DNA of 5,198 nucleotides from an uncultured Porphyromonadaceae bacterium. Its GTDB lineage: Bacteria > Bacteroidota > Bacteroidia > Bacteroidales > Muribaculaceae. The notes under the pieces are model-generated. The model saw only the letters and a program-made list of their open reading frames with translations, searched no databases and was not told the origin of the DNA. Both the position numbers and the translations under genes were made by a program. Each line of letters opens with the position of its first letter. Position 1 is the first letter of the stretch. Positions 1 to 5,198 of this stretch are shown piece after piece. Location: positions 1 through 5,198 of the forward strand of contig CAMVDK010000214.1 in assembly GCA_947166165.1 (NCBI GenBank), given 5' to 3'.

Positions 1-45
1 GGCAAACGCCGCAAAGTGGCTCAAAACTGTTCTTCCTTTTTTCAT
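1..45 (-). CDS. N-terminal fragment of an unidentified protein, cut by the window edge
   Basis: Only the first 15 codons are present. Read on the minus strand from the ATG at 45-43, they give MKKGRTVLSHFAAFA with no stop before the edge. The basic MKK start followed by a mostly non-polar stretch could open a signal peptide or membrane segment, but the fragment is too short to decide. The start is supported by a Bacteroidetes-type promoter whose -7 box ends 33 bp upstream (position 79), giving a predicted leader of about 30 nt. No Shine-Dalgarno sequence is evident. It lies on the same strand as the UvrA-like gene, but more than 450 bp of repeat-rich DNA separates them and it has its own promoter, so it is probably transcribed independently. 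The product cannot be named. Confidence 0.5.
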   Translation of the reverse strand, partial: MKKGRTVLSHFAAFA

Positions 46-78
46 AACACTAATATTTACAAAATAACAATTCAGCCG

Positions 79-109
79 CAAAATTAAATATAATTCAACA
101 AACCACAAG
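79..109 (-). promoter_or_regulatory. Bacteroidetes-type promoter for the left-edge gene
   Basis: On the minus strand TAATTTTG (86-79) matches the Bacteroidetes -7 box TAnnTTTG. CTTG (109-106) lies 19 bp upstream where the -33 TTTG box is expected, with three of four bases matching. The predicted transcription start is near 75, about 30 nt before the ATG. The -7 box is a full match and the -33 box is slightly degenerate. Confidence 0.5.
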
Positions 110-167
110 CATTATTGCGAAATAAAATGGCGGCTATCAGTCAGTTGTCACAGCCAAAGAGTTCGTC

Positions 168-322
168 AATATTGAGAAAAGTATCAAGATAGTGTATCAA
201 AACCATAGAACATATGTAGAATTGCCCGAGGGCAACATTATATTAACCCTGGGTTACTCAGATATCGCCCTCCGGGCTTTTCGGTCGATGTTCCATGGTT
301 TTGATACCCCTAGCTCAATATT
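168..322. repeat. Long imperfect palindromic intergenic element
   Basis: The arms 194-213 and 288-307 are inverted copies matching at 19 of 20 positions (GTATCAAAACCATRGAACAT). Inside them, GCCCGAGGGC (224-233) faces GCCCTCCGGGC (267-277), inverted copies differing by one inserted base. At the centre sits the perfect palindrome TAACCC-T-GGGTTA (244-256). All these pairs share one centre near 250. Outside the main arms, AATATTGAG (168-176) and CTCAATATT (314-322) form another pair, offset by an extra ~11 nt on the left that includes a partial second copy of GTATCAAGATAGT. A weak open frame crosses it, but the symmetry explains the sequence better than coding. It resembles dispersed palindromic repeats or a small non-autonomous element; no transposase or obvious target-site duplication is seen. 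Confidence 0.6.
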
Positions 323-333
323 TTCAAGGTTTG

Positions 334-367
334 AAATTCGAATAATTTGCCTAATTCGTGAAATTCG
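334..367. repeat. Short AATTCG-type direct repeats
   Basis: AATTCG occurs at 335-340, 353-358 and 362-367, within AT-rich DNA between the palindromic element and the 379-456 inverted repeat. A fourth copy is at 484-489, just beyond the UvrA-like stop codon. Short reiterated words of this kind are common in AT-rich Bacteroidales intergenic DNA. No function can be assigned, and simple low-complexity drift is an alternative. Confidence 0.3.
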
Positions 368-378
368 CATTAATAAAT

Positions 379-456
379 AAACAACAAATTAAACAAATGA
401 AACGAATGTTCGACGTGGGCAAATAATATTTGTTCAATTTGTTTCATTTGTTGTTT
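379..456 (-). terminator. AT-rich inverted repeat downstream of the UvrA-like gene, possible terminator
   Basis: The arms 379-406 and 429-456 are inverted complements at 24 of 28 positions, around a 22-nt loop (407-428). For minus-strand transcription the hairpin begins about 40 nt after the UvrA-like stop codon (498-500). Its left arm is A-rich and its right arm is T-rich, ending in TTTGTTGTTTATTTATTAA. Position and shape suit a terminator, and the near symmetry could let it work from either side. The stem is very AT-rich and lacks the GC core of a classic intrinsic terminator. Each arm is built from reiterated AAACAAAT-like words, so it may instead be a simple repeat that folds. Confidence 0.45.
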
Positions 457-497
457 TTATATGCCTGAGGTACAGTCAATTTCAATTCGTGTATCGC

Positions 498-2768
498 TTA
501 TCGGGTCAGGTATTTTGCTGTGACGGAGTGGGGAGCGTGGAGCATCTGGCTTGGGGTGCCGGTGTACACTACCTGGCCGCCGCGCTCGCCGGCTCCGGGG
601 CCGAGCTCGATCACATAGTCGGCAGCACATATCACATCGGTGTTGTGCTCAACGGCGTAGACCGTGTTGCCTGCGTCCACCAGTCGCTCGAACAGGTCGA
701 TGAGCTGCCGCACGTCCTTGGCGTGCAGTCCGTCGGTGGGTTCGTCGACCACGAGCACGCCGCGCCGGCCGCCGCTGTCGACGGGCGCCGTGAACGGCTG
801 CAGATAGCTGGCAATCTTCATCCGCTGCAGCTCGCCGCCCGAGAGCGTGCTCAACGACTGGTTCAGGTGCAGATAATGCAGCCCCACGTCGACCAGCGGC
901 TGCAGCTTGGCGGCGATGGGCGTGCCGGCGAAGCGCTCGCAGGCCGCCCGCACCGAGAGGGCCATCACCTGGGCGATGTTCATGCCGTCCACCTCATATT
1001 GCAGTGCCTCGCGGCTGTAGCGCAGCCCTCCGCAGGCCTCGCAGGTGGTCTCGATGTTGTCCATGAACGCCATTTCGGCCACCACCACGCCTTTGCCGCC
1101 GCACACGGGGCATCCGCCACGGCCGTTGAAGGTGACGTACTGCTCCTTCATCTTGTGGGCGCGGGCAAAGAGGCGGCGTATGTCGGCCGCCACCTCCATG
1201 TAGGTGGCCGGCGTGGAGCGCAGGCTCACGCCTATGTTGCGCTGGCTGATGTATTCCACCCCCGGCTCGTAGCTGCGACCGAAGCACTCCATGAGCGAAC
1301 TTTTGCCCGAGCCGGCCACTCCGGCCACCACCGCCAGCACGCCCAGCGGCAGGCGGACCGACACGTCGTGCAGGTTGTGCAGCGTGGCGTGGCTCAGCGT
1401 GTGCCACGCGGCGGGTGTGCGCGGCCGGGGTTTGAAGCCGCCATGGTGGCCGAGCATGCGTCCCGTGGCGGTGCCGCTGGCGAGCAGGCCGTCGTAGCTG
1501 CCCTCGAACACGATGCGTCCGCCCTCGCTGCCCGGTCCGGGGCCCATGTCCACAATGTGGTCGGCCAGGGCAATCATCTGTCGGTGATGCTCCACGAGCA
1601 GCACTGTGTTGCCGGCGTCGCGCAGCCGGCGCACCGACCGCTTCATCGCCTCGATGTCGTGGTCGTGAAGCCCCGTGCTGGGTTCGTCGAGAATGTAGAG
1701 CACATCGGACAGCGACGAGTTGATGTATTTGGCAATCTTGCATCGCTGTGCCTCGCCGCCCGAGAGTGTGCCCACGCCCCGGTCCAGGCTTAGATAGCCC
1801 AGCCCGATGTCGTCGAGGGCGGTGAGCCTCGCGCCGATGGCCGCCTTGAGGTCGACCGCCAGCGGCGACTCAATCGAGCGCACCCATTCGGCCAGGCGGG
1901 TGATCGACATGGCGCTGGCCTGGGCGATGTTGACCCCTTGAATGCGGCACGAGCGCACGCGCTCGTTCACGCGCGTGCCGCCGCAGTCGGGACACACCCC
2001 CATGCGCAGCATCGGGTTCAGCACGGCAGCGTGGAGCAGGCCCTCCTCGCTGTTGATGATGCTGCGGTACATGCGCGGGATGAGCCCTTCGTATTTCGCC
2101 GTCTTCGGCCAGCCGGCAGGCGGGTTCTTGAGCCGGATTTGCGGACTGTTCAAGAACAGGTCCAGCTCCTCGGGCGTGTAGTCCTTGATTTTCTTGTCGA
2201 GGTCAAACAGCCCGCTGCGGGCATATCGAATCCAGCGCCAGCCGCCCTTGCCAAAGGCGATGTAGTGGATGGTGTCCTCGTCGTTCAGGCTCTTGTCGAA
2301 GTCCACCAGCTTGTGGATGTCGAGCTCGCGTATCTCGCCCAGCCCCGAGCATCGCGGGCAGCTGCCTTCGGGGTGGTTGAAGCTCAGCGACTCGGCATAG
2401 CCCACAAATGGCTCCCCCACCCGGCTGAAGAGCAGCCGGAGCAATGCGGCCACATCGGTATAGGTGGCCACTGTGCTGCGGGAGTTCTGCGCCGGCTTGC
2501 GCTGGTCGATCACAATGGCGATGGGCAGGTTCTCTATCCGCTCCACATGCGGGCGGCCGTACTTGGGCAGATATTGCTGCACAAAGGTGGGGAACGTGTC
2601 GTTGAGTTCGCGGCGCGACTTGGCCGCTATCGTGTCGAGCACCAGCGAGCTCTTGCCCGAGCCCGACACGCCGGTGAACACCGTGATTCTGTGCTTGGGA
2701 ATGGCGAGCGACACATCCTGCAAGTTGTTCTCGCACGCGCCGCTGATGATGATTTTGTCGTAATCCAT
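498..2768 (-). CDS. UvrA-like tandem ABC ATPase lacking the UvrB-binding domain
   Basis: This 756-residue soluble protein belongs to the UvrA family of DNA-binding ABC ATPases but is much shorter than the usual ~940. ATPase I has Walker A GVSGSGKSS (33-41), signature LSGGEAQR (335-342), Walker B/D-loop LDEPSTGLH (360-368) and H-loop VEHH (392-395). ATPase II has GVAGSGKSS (483-491), LSGGELQR (642-649), VDEPTDGLH (674-682) and VEHN (706-709). Cysteine pairs C137/C140, C259/C262 and C553/C556-C576/C579 fit zinc sites. RLLFSRVGEP (111-120) runs almost directly into ESLSFNHPEGSCPRC (126-140), so the ~150-residue UvrB-binding region and its CxxC are missing. Both ATPase sites look intact. The family includes UvrA2 and the Streptomyces drug-resistance protein DrrC. 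A repair accessory or resistance role is inference; canonical UvrA is unlikely, so no symbol is given. The ATG is supported by the promoter and by family alignment. Confidence 0.93.
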   Translation of the reverse strand: MDYDKIIISGACENNLQDVSLAIPKHRITVFTGVSGSGKSSLVLDTIAAKSRRELNDTFPTFVQQYLPKYGRPHVERIENLPIAIVIDQRKPAQNSRSTVATYTDVAALLRLLFSRVGEPFVGYAESLSFNHPEGSCPRCSGLGEIRELDIHKLVDFDKSLNDEDTIHYIAFGKGGWRWIRYARSGLFDLDKKIKDYTPEELDLFLNSPQIRLKNPPAGWPKTAKYEGLIPRMYRSIINSEEGLLHAAVLNPMLRMGVCPDCGGTRVNERVRSCRIQGVNIAQASAMSITRLAEWVRSIESPLAVDLKAAIGARLTALDDIGLGYLSLDRGVGTLSGGEAQRCKIAKYINSSLSDVLYILDEPSTGLHDHDIEAMKRSVRRLRDAGNTVLLVEHHRQMIALADHIVDMGPGPGSEGGRIVFEGSYDGLLASGTATGRMLGHHGGFKPRPRTPAAWHTLSHATLHNLHDVSVRLPLGVLAVVAGVAGSGKSSLMECFGRSYEPGVEYISQRNIGVSLRSTPATYMEVAADIRRLFARAHKMKEQYVTFNGRGGCPVCGGKGVVVAEMAFMDNIETTCEACGGLRYSREALQYEVDGMNIAQVMALSVRAACERFAGTPIAAKLQPLVDVGLHYLHLNQSLSTLSGGELQRMKIASYLQPFTAPVDSGGRRGVLVVDEPTDGLHAKDVRQLIDLFERLVDAGNTVYAVEHNTDVICAADYVIELGPGAGERGGQVVYTGTPSQMLHAPHSVTAKYLTR

Positions 2769-2790
2769 GTCGCGATTTCGATTTGAACTG

Positions 2791-2821
2791 CAAAATTAAT
2801 AAACATTCTCCAATGTGCAAA
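2791..2821 (-). promoter_or_regulatory. Bacteroidetes-type promoter of the UvrA-like gene
   Basis: On the minus strand TTTG (2821-2818) is followed after 19 bp by TAATTTTG (2798-2791), a full match to the Bacteroidetes -33/-7 consensus. The predicted start near 2787 leaves a leader of about 19 nt before the ATG at 2768. The leader (CAGTTCAAATCG...) shows no Shine-Dalgarno sequence. No operator or LexA-like palindrome could be recognised around it. Confidence 0.75.
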
Positions 2822-2882
2822 GCCACCATGGCGGCTCAATGGCCGCTGAAAGTTGCGATGGGCGATTTTCCTTGCGTTTTGT

Positions 2883-2913
2883 TTTGCGTTTTGATTGAGT
2901 TGTCGTATCTTTG
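2883..2913 (+). promoter_or_regulatory. Bacteroidetes-type promoter of the TPR gene, nearly leaderless
   Basis: TTTG (2883-2886), 19 bp, then TATCTTTG (2906-2913) is a full match to the Bacteroidetes consensus. The -7 box ends only 5 bp before the ATG at 2919, so transcription should begin within a few bases of the start codon and leave almost no 5' leader. The first box lies in a T/G-rich tract with other TTTTG words nearby, but only this one has the right spacing. It is divergent from the UvrA-like promoter, with the two -33 boxes about 60 bp apart. Confidence 0.75.
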
Positions 2914-2918
2914 CAGGC

Positions 2919-3848
2919 ATGAAACCGACCATTAGAACATGGCTGCTGGCTGCGGCGCTGGCTGCGGCCTGCTGGTGCCAGGCCCAGGTGGTGACGCAGC
3001 TGGGCCGCGAGAACATGCGCATCCCCAAGGGCGAACGGCCCGATGCCGAAGCCACGGCCACACGCCGGGCGCCGAATGTGGAGATGGACACCACTGCCAC
3101 CTATTATGCGCTCGCCGACTCGGCCGGGGCGTGCATCGCCCGCAACGACTGGGCGGGTGCGGAACGGTGGACACGGGAGGCCATCGCCTGCATGCCCGAG
3201 AGCGACGTGAACTCGCTGCTGCTGTCGAACCTGGGCACCATCCTGCGCCACGAGGGTCGGCTCGACGAAGCCCTGGGCAGCTACAACATGGCCCTCGACC
3301 TAACGCCCAACGCGGTGACGCTGCTGCTCAACCGCGCCGCGCTGCTGCTGCAGCTGGGACGCACGACGCTCGCCGAGGCCGACCTAGAGCGCGTGCGCGA
3401 ACTCGACGCCACCGATGCCGAGAGCCGCTACACGCTGGGCGTGCTGGCCGTGGAGCGCGGCGACAACGAGCGGGCAAAGGCACTCTTCGAAGAGATTGCA
3501 AAGGCCAACCCGCGTTCGAGTCTGGCCCATGAGGGGCTGGCGGTGATGCTCAAGCGGCAGGGCGACTACGCCGCGGCAGTGGAGCACTACAGCGTGGTGA
3601 TAGCCGACCATGCCGACGCGCAGCTACTGGCCGGGCGCGCCGACTGCCTGCTCATGCTGCGCCGGCTCACCGAGGCGGCCGACGACATCCACCGGGCCAT
3701 CGAAACCGACCCCGACGACGGCTACCTCTACGTGCTCCGGGCCAAACTGAACAAGATGCGATGGAATCTCGACGACGCAAAGCGCGACGTGGAACTGGCT
3801 GTGCAGCACGGAGTTGACCGCAATGTGGCGGAAAATTTGCTCAAATAA
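2919..3848 (+). CDS. Exported tetratricopeptide repeat (TPR) protein
   Basis: The 309-residue product begins with a signal peptide: MKPTIR, a hydrophobic Leu/Ala stretch (8-19) and a probable cleavage after A22, leaving Gln (QVV) as the first mature residue, common in Bacteroidetes. After a polar linker (about 24-58), roughly seven TPR units of about 34 residues fill the rest: near 61-94, 98-131, 132-164, 166-199, 200-233, 234-266 and 267-297. Clear examples are LLLSNLGTILRHEGRLDEAL and LAHEGLAVMLKRQGDYAAAV. TPR arrays are protein-protein interaction scaffolds, so a periplasmic or outer-membrane-associated partner-binding role is likely; no catalytic motif is seen. Cys18 does not follow a good lipobox, so a lipoprotein is less likely. 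The ATG is preferred over a TTG at 2895, which lies inside the promoter. The HU-CCDC81/SPOR gene follows after 36 bp and may be functionally linked. Confidence 0.9.
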   Translation: MKPTIRTWLLAAALAAACWCQAQVVTQLGRENMRIPKGERPDAEATATRRAPNVEMDTTATYYALADSAGACIARNDWAGAERWTREAIACMPESDVNSLLLSNLGTILRHEGRLDEALGSYNMALDLTPNAVTLLLNRAALLLQLGRTTLAEADLERVRELDATDAESRYTLGVLAVERGDNERAKALFEEIAKANPRSSLAHEGLAVMLKRQGDYAAAVEHYSVVIADHADAQLLAGRADCLLMLRRLTEAADDIHRAIETDPDDGYLYVLRAKLNKMRWNLDDAKRDVELAVQHGVDRNVAENLLK

Positions 3849-3880
3849 TTTGGTCATGTCGGCAAAAAGAACTAAATTTG
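3849..3880 (+). promoter_or_regulatory. Bacteroidetes-type promoter in the gap before the HU-CCDC81/SPOR gene
   Basis: TTTG (3849-3852) begins on the base after the TPR stop codon. After 20 bp it is followed by TAAATTTG (3873-3880), a full match to the Bacteroidetes consensus. The -7 box ends 4 bp before the ATG at 3885, so the predicted transcript is nearly leaderless. The GTG at 3882 would then lie at or upstream of the transcription start, which argues for the ATG. The downstream gene can therefore be transcribed alone, although read-through from the TPR gene is also possible because no terminator is seen in the gap. Confidence 0.7.
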
Positions 3881-3884
3881 CGTG

Positions 3885-4868
3885 ATGTTTACGCTTAACG
3901 AACATATCGAATACTTGATGATGCACCACGATTGCGTGGTGATTCCAGGCTGGGGAGCGCTGGTGGCGCAGTATGGCGAGTCGTTCTACGACGCCAATCG
4001 CCGCGAGCTCGAGCCGCCGGTGCGCAAGGTGGGGTTCAACGCCTCGGTGAACCATAACGACGGCCTGCTGGCACAGTCGCTGGTGCGCCGCGAGGGCTTG
4101 ACCTACGACGAGGCCGTTCGCTTCATCGACCGGAGCGTGGCCACTTTCCGTCATCAGCTGGCGGGAGGCGGTGAACTGGGCATGGGCCGTCTGGGCTTCT
4201 TCCACAGCGACGCTCAGGGCCATGTGGAGTTCATCCCCTTCTACCACGAGATGTGTACCGACCAGTACTTCGGCCTGCGCAGCGTACGTTTCACTCCGCT
4301 GGAGGAACTTGGCAAGGAAGCAGCCCATACGCAGTCCCCGATGGCCAGCGACGCCAGCCCCGCCCGAGCAGCGGTGGTCAGCCGCGGCTGGCTGCGGCAG
4401 AACGCTTGGCGCACGGCGGCCTCTATCGCCGTGCTTCTGGGCCTGACGGTGCTGCTCTCAACGCCCATTGTGAGCGACCGCGACCAGCACGACATGGCCA
4501 GCCTGAGCCTTACCGAAGTGATGAAACCCCGCCCGACCGATGGCCGCGCTGCCACGAGCACGCCCACCACGTCCGGCACAGCCGCAGCCACTCCGACGGC
4601 CACTTCCGCCACCGAGGCGCAAGGGCCGCGGCTCCTGCTCGACGAGGGCGGAAAGTTCTACCTGGTGGTGTCGACCTTGAGCAGCCAGGCGCAGACCGAC
4701 GAGTATCTGTCGCGCCACCGCGATGTGGCCGAGCACGCCCTGGTGCAACACAGCGGCAAGCACTTCCGCGTGTGCGTGGCCCGAGCCCGCACCGCCGCAA
4801 GGCTCTACAGCTTCATGGGCGAGTTGCCCGAGGGCTACGGCAGCACTTGGGTCTACGAGGACAAATGA
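3885..4868 (+). CDS. HU-CCDC81 and SPOR domain membrane protein
   Basis: The 327-residue protein has a typical Bacteroidetes architecture. Residues 1-90 match the bacterial HU-CCDC81 N-terminal domain (VVIPGWGALVAQY 18-30, VGFNASVNHNDGLLAQSL 49-66, LTYDEAV 72-78). Residues 94-137 fit the second domain (GELGMGRLGFF, FIPFYHE). A single membrane helix follows at about 176-193 (TAASIAVLLGLTVLLSTP), then a Thr/Ala/Ser-rich flexible linker (215-246). The C-terminal SPOR domain (about 255-325) starts at GKFYLVVSTLSSQAQTDEYL and ends at STWVYEDK. SPOR domains bind glycan strands stripped of stem peptides at division sites. HU-CCDC81 domains derive from DNA-binding HU/IHF proteins but are proposed to act in protein targeting. 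The expected topology is N-terminus in the cytoplasm and SPOR in the periplasm. A role in cell-wall remodelling or division is inference. The start is ATG 3885 rather than GTG 3882, on promoter position. The TPR gene ends 36 bp upstream. Confidence 0.92.
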   Translation: MFTLNEHIEYLMMHHDCVVIPGWGALVAQYGESFYDANRRELEPPVRKVGFNASVNHNDGLLAQSLVRREGLTYDEAVRFIDRSVATFRHQLAGGGELGMGRLGFFHSDAQGHVEFIPFYHEMCTDQYFGLRSVRFTPLEELGKEAAHTQSPMASDASPARAAVVSRGWLRQNAWRTAASIAVLLGLTVLLSTPIVSDRDQHDMASLSLTEVMKPRPTDGRAATSTPTTSGTAAATPTATSATEAQGPRLLLDEGGKFYLVVSTLSSQAQTDEYLSRHRDVAEHALVQHSGKHFRVCVARARTAARLYSFMGELPEGYGSTWVYEDK

Positions 4869-4916
4869 ACCGCCGCGTAGCGAATCACCATCGGCGTGCC
4901 CGCCATCAAGAATTAT

Positions 4917-5006
4917 GGTTTTAGACATAAGAACAAAAGCCTTCGACTCGAGTGGGCACAAGAACAAAAGATTTATTTACTGGAACTCATGAAGCTTTTG
5001 TTCTTT
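4917..5006 (+). repeat. Intergenic direct repeat, copy A
   Basis: This is the first of two related copies. The core 4945-5006 matches 5081-5142 at 59 of 62 positions. The flank 4917-4944 (GGTTTTAGAC...AAAAGCCTT) matches 5051-5080 more loosely, with a 2-nt length difference. The core contains the palindrome ACTCGAGT (4946-4953) and an 11-bp inverted repeat. It begins about 48 bp after the HU-CCDC81/SPOR stop codon. No coding content is apparent. It is probably a member of a dispersed intergenic repeat family, or a local tandem duplication of a terminator region. Confidence 0.7.
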
Positions 5007-5032
5007 ATATAAAGTCTTGTGTTCTTATGTCT
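4923..5032 (+). terminator. Nested hairpins after the HU-CCDC81/SPOR gene, possible terminator
   Basis: The inner stem AAGAACAAAAG (4960-4970) pairs perfectly with CTTTTGTTCTT (4995-5005) over a 24-nt loop. An outer stem at 4923-4939 pairs with 5016-5032 at 16 of 17 positions (AGACATAAGAACAMAAG). The descending arms are T-rich, and this is the first strong foldable structure after the stop codon at 4866-4868. Termination of the plus-strand genes is therefore plausible. The stems are AT-rich with no GC core or long pure U-tract, so the function is inferred. Confidence 0.45.
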
Positions 5033-5050
5033 CAAACGCTCTTTTAGTGT

Positions 5051-5142
5051 GGTTTTAGACAAACGGAAAAAAGCCTTTTTGACTCGAGTGGTCACAAGAA
5101 CAAAAGATTTATTTACTGGAACTCATGAATCTTTTGTTTTTT
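5051..5142 (+). repeat. Intergenic direct repeat, copy B
   Basis: This is the second copy, offset by 134-136 bp from copy A. The core 5081-5142 differs from copy A at only three positions. The left flank AGACAAACGGAAAAAAG has diverged from AGACATAAGAACAAAAG, and no matching outer right arm follows 5142. Copy B therefore keeps the inner hairpin but not the outer one. Confidence 0.7.
5096..5141 (+). terminator. Hairpin with T-rich end in repeat copy B
   Basis: AAGAACAAAAGAT (5096-5108) pairs with ATCTTTTGTTTTT (5129-5141) over a 20-nt loop. Twelve positions are Watson-Crick and one can form G-U in RNA. Relative to copy A, a G-to-T change in GAAG/GAAT extends the stem by two pairs, and a C-to-T change leaves a run of T at the 3' arm. 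It could act as a second terminator behind copy A. No gene was found between the two hairpins. Confidence 0.35.
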
Positions 5143-5198
5143 AGGTGGGTTCTATAAATTGCTTGAGCCGAATTGGGCTTGATTGCTGAGCAGGTTTT
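5143..5198. other. Gene-free right end with no recognised feature
   Basis: Apart from a short possible stem (GAGCC 5165-5169 with GGGCT 5174-5178, one G-U pair), nothing is recognised here. No start codon with a supporting promoter is seen on either strand before the edge. Confidence 0.3.

Noticed and set aside
192..380. 62-codon open frame starting with GTG
   Set aside because: It runs through the long palindrome, whose symmetry explains the sequence. There is no promoter box, ribosome binding site or recognisable domain.
489..1793. 434-codon open frame on the plus strand opposite the UvrA-like gene
   Set aside because: It is antisense to a clear UvrA-family protein. The frame stays open because of high GC at wobble positions, and its His/Ala/Val-rich product shows no recognisable domain.
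1938..2786. 282-codon plus-strand open frame opposite the N-terminal part of the UvrA-like gene
   Set aside because: Same explanation: a GC-driven shadow with no promoter and no recognisable domain.
2895..2918. Upstream TTG start adding eight residues to the TPR protein
   Set aside because: It overlaps the promoter and would push the signal peptide away from the N-terminus. The ATG at 2919 gives a normal signal peptide.
2961..2975. Lipoprotein signal ending at Cys18 of the TPR protein
   Set aside because: The residues before the cysteine (AAA, with Leu one position too far) do not fit the lipobox well. A signal peptidase I site after A22 fits better.
3882..3884. GTG start one codon before the chosen start of the HU-CCDC81/SPOR gene
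   Set aside because: It would fall at or before the predicted transcription start, and ATG 3885 directly follows.
3624..4328. 234-codon minus-strand open frame spanning the TPR and HU-CCDC81/SPOR genes
   Set aside because: It is antisense across two well-supported genes and their promoter, with a composition typical of a shadow frame.
4917..5142. CRISPR array suggested by the two repeats
   Set aside because: There are only two copies, of long and partly diverged sequence, with no regular short repeat-spacer pattern and no cas genes.
5133..5162. Possible promoter (TTTG and TATAAATTG) near the right end
   Set aside because: The -7 box lacks one T, the spacing is off, the TTTG belongs to a repeat hairpin, and no start codon follows with a supported frame.

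Overview
The window looks like chromosomal DNA from a member of the Bacteroidales, probably Prevotellaceae- or Muribaculaceae-like. Three things point that way. Coding DNA is GC-rich while the intergenic DNA is AT-rich. Every credible gene start has a Bacteroidetes-type promoter (TTTG, 19-20 bp, TAnnTTTG; the leftmost one has CTTG in place of TTTG). One gene encodes an HU-CCDC81/SPOR protein, an architecture characteristic of Bacteroidetes. None of the starts has a convincing Shine-Dalgarno sequence, which also fits this phylum.

Layout from left to right: (1) The first 15 codons of a minus-strand gene running off the left edge, with its promoter. (2) About 450 bp without a gene, holding a long imperfect palindrome (168-322) and an AT-rich 28-bp inverted repeat (379-456). 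The latter lies just downstream of the next gene and may terminate it. (3) A minus-strand gene (498-2768) for a short UvrA-like tandem ABC ATPase that lacks the UvrB-binding domain. (4) A 150-bp divergent promoter region. (5) Two plus-strand genes: an exported TPR protein (2919-3848) and a membrane-anchored HU-CCDC81/SPOR protein (3885-4868), 36 bp apart, each with its own promoter almost touching its ATG. (6) A 330-bp gene-free tail with two copies of a ~90-bp repeat that can form hairpins.

The TPR and HU-CCDC81/SPOR genes probably act at the cell envelope: one product is exported with protein-protein interaction repeats, and the other is a single-pass membrane protein with a likely periplasmic peptidoglycan-binding SPOR domain. 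A shared role is inferred only from adjacency. The UvrA-like protein is transcribed divergently and nothing ties it to them.

I found no CRISPR array, tRNA, rRNA, transposase or phage gene, and no clear new multi-gene system. The less ordinary signals are the palindromic unit at the left, the repeat pair at the right, and the near-leaderless promoter geometry of the two plus-strand genes.
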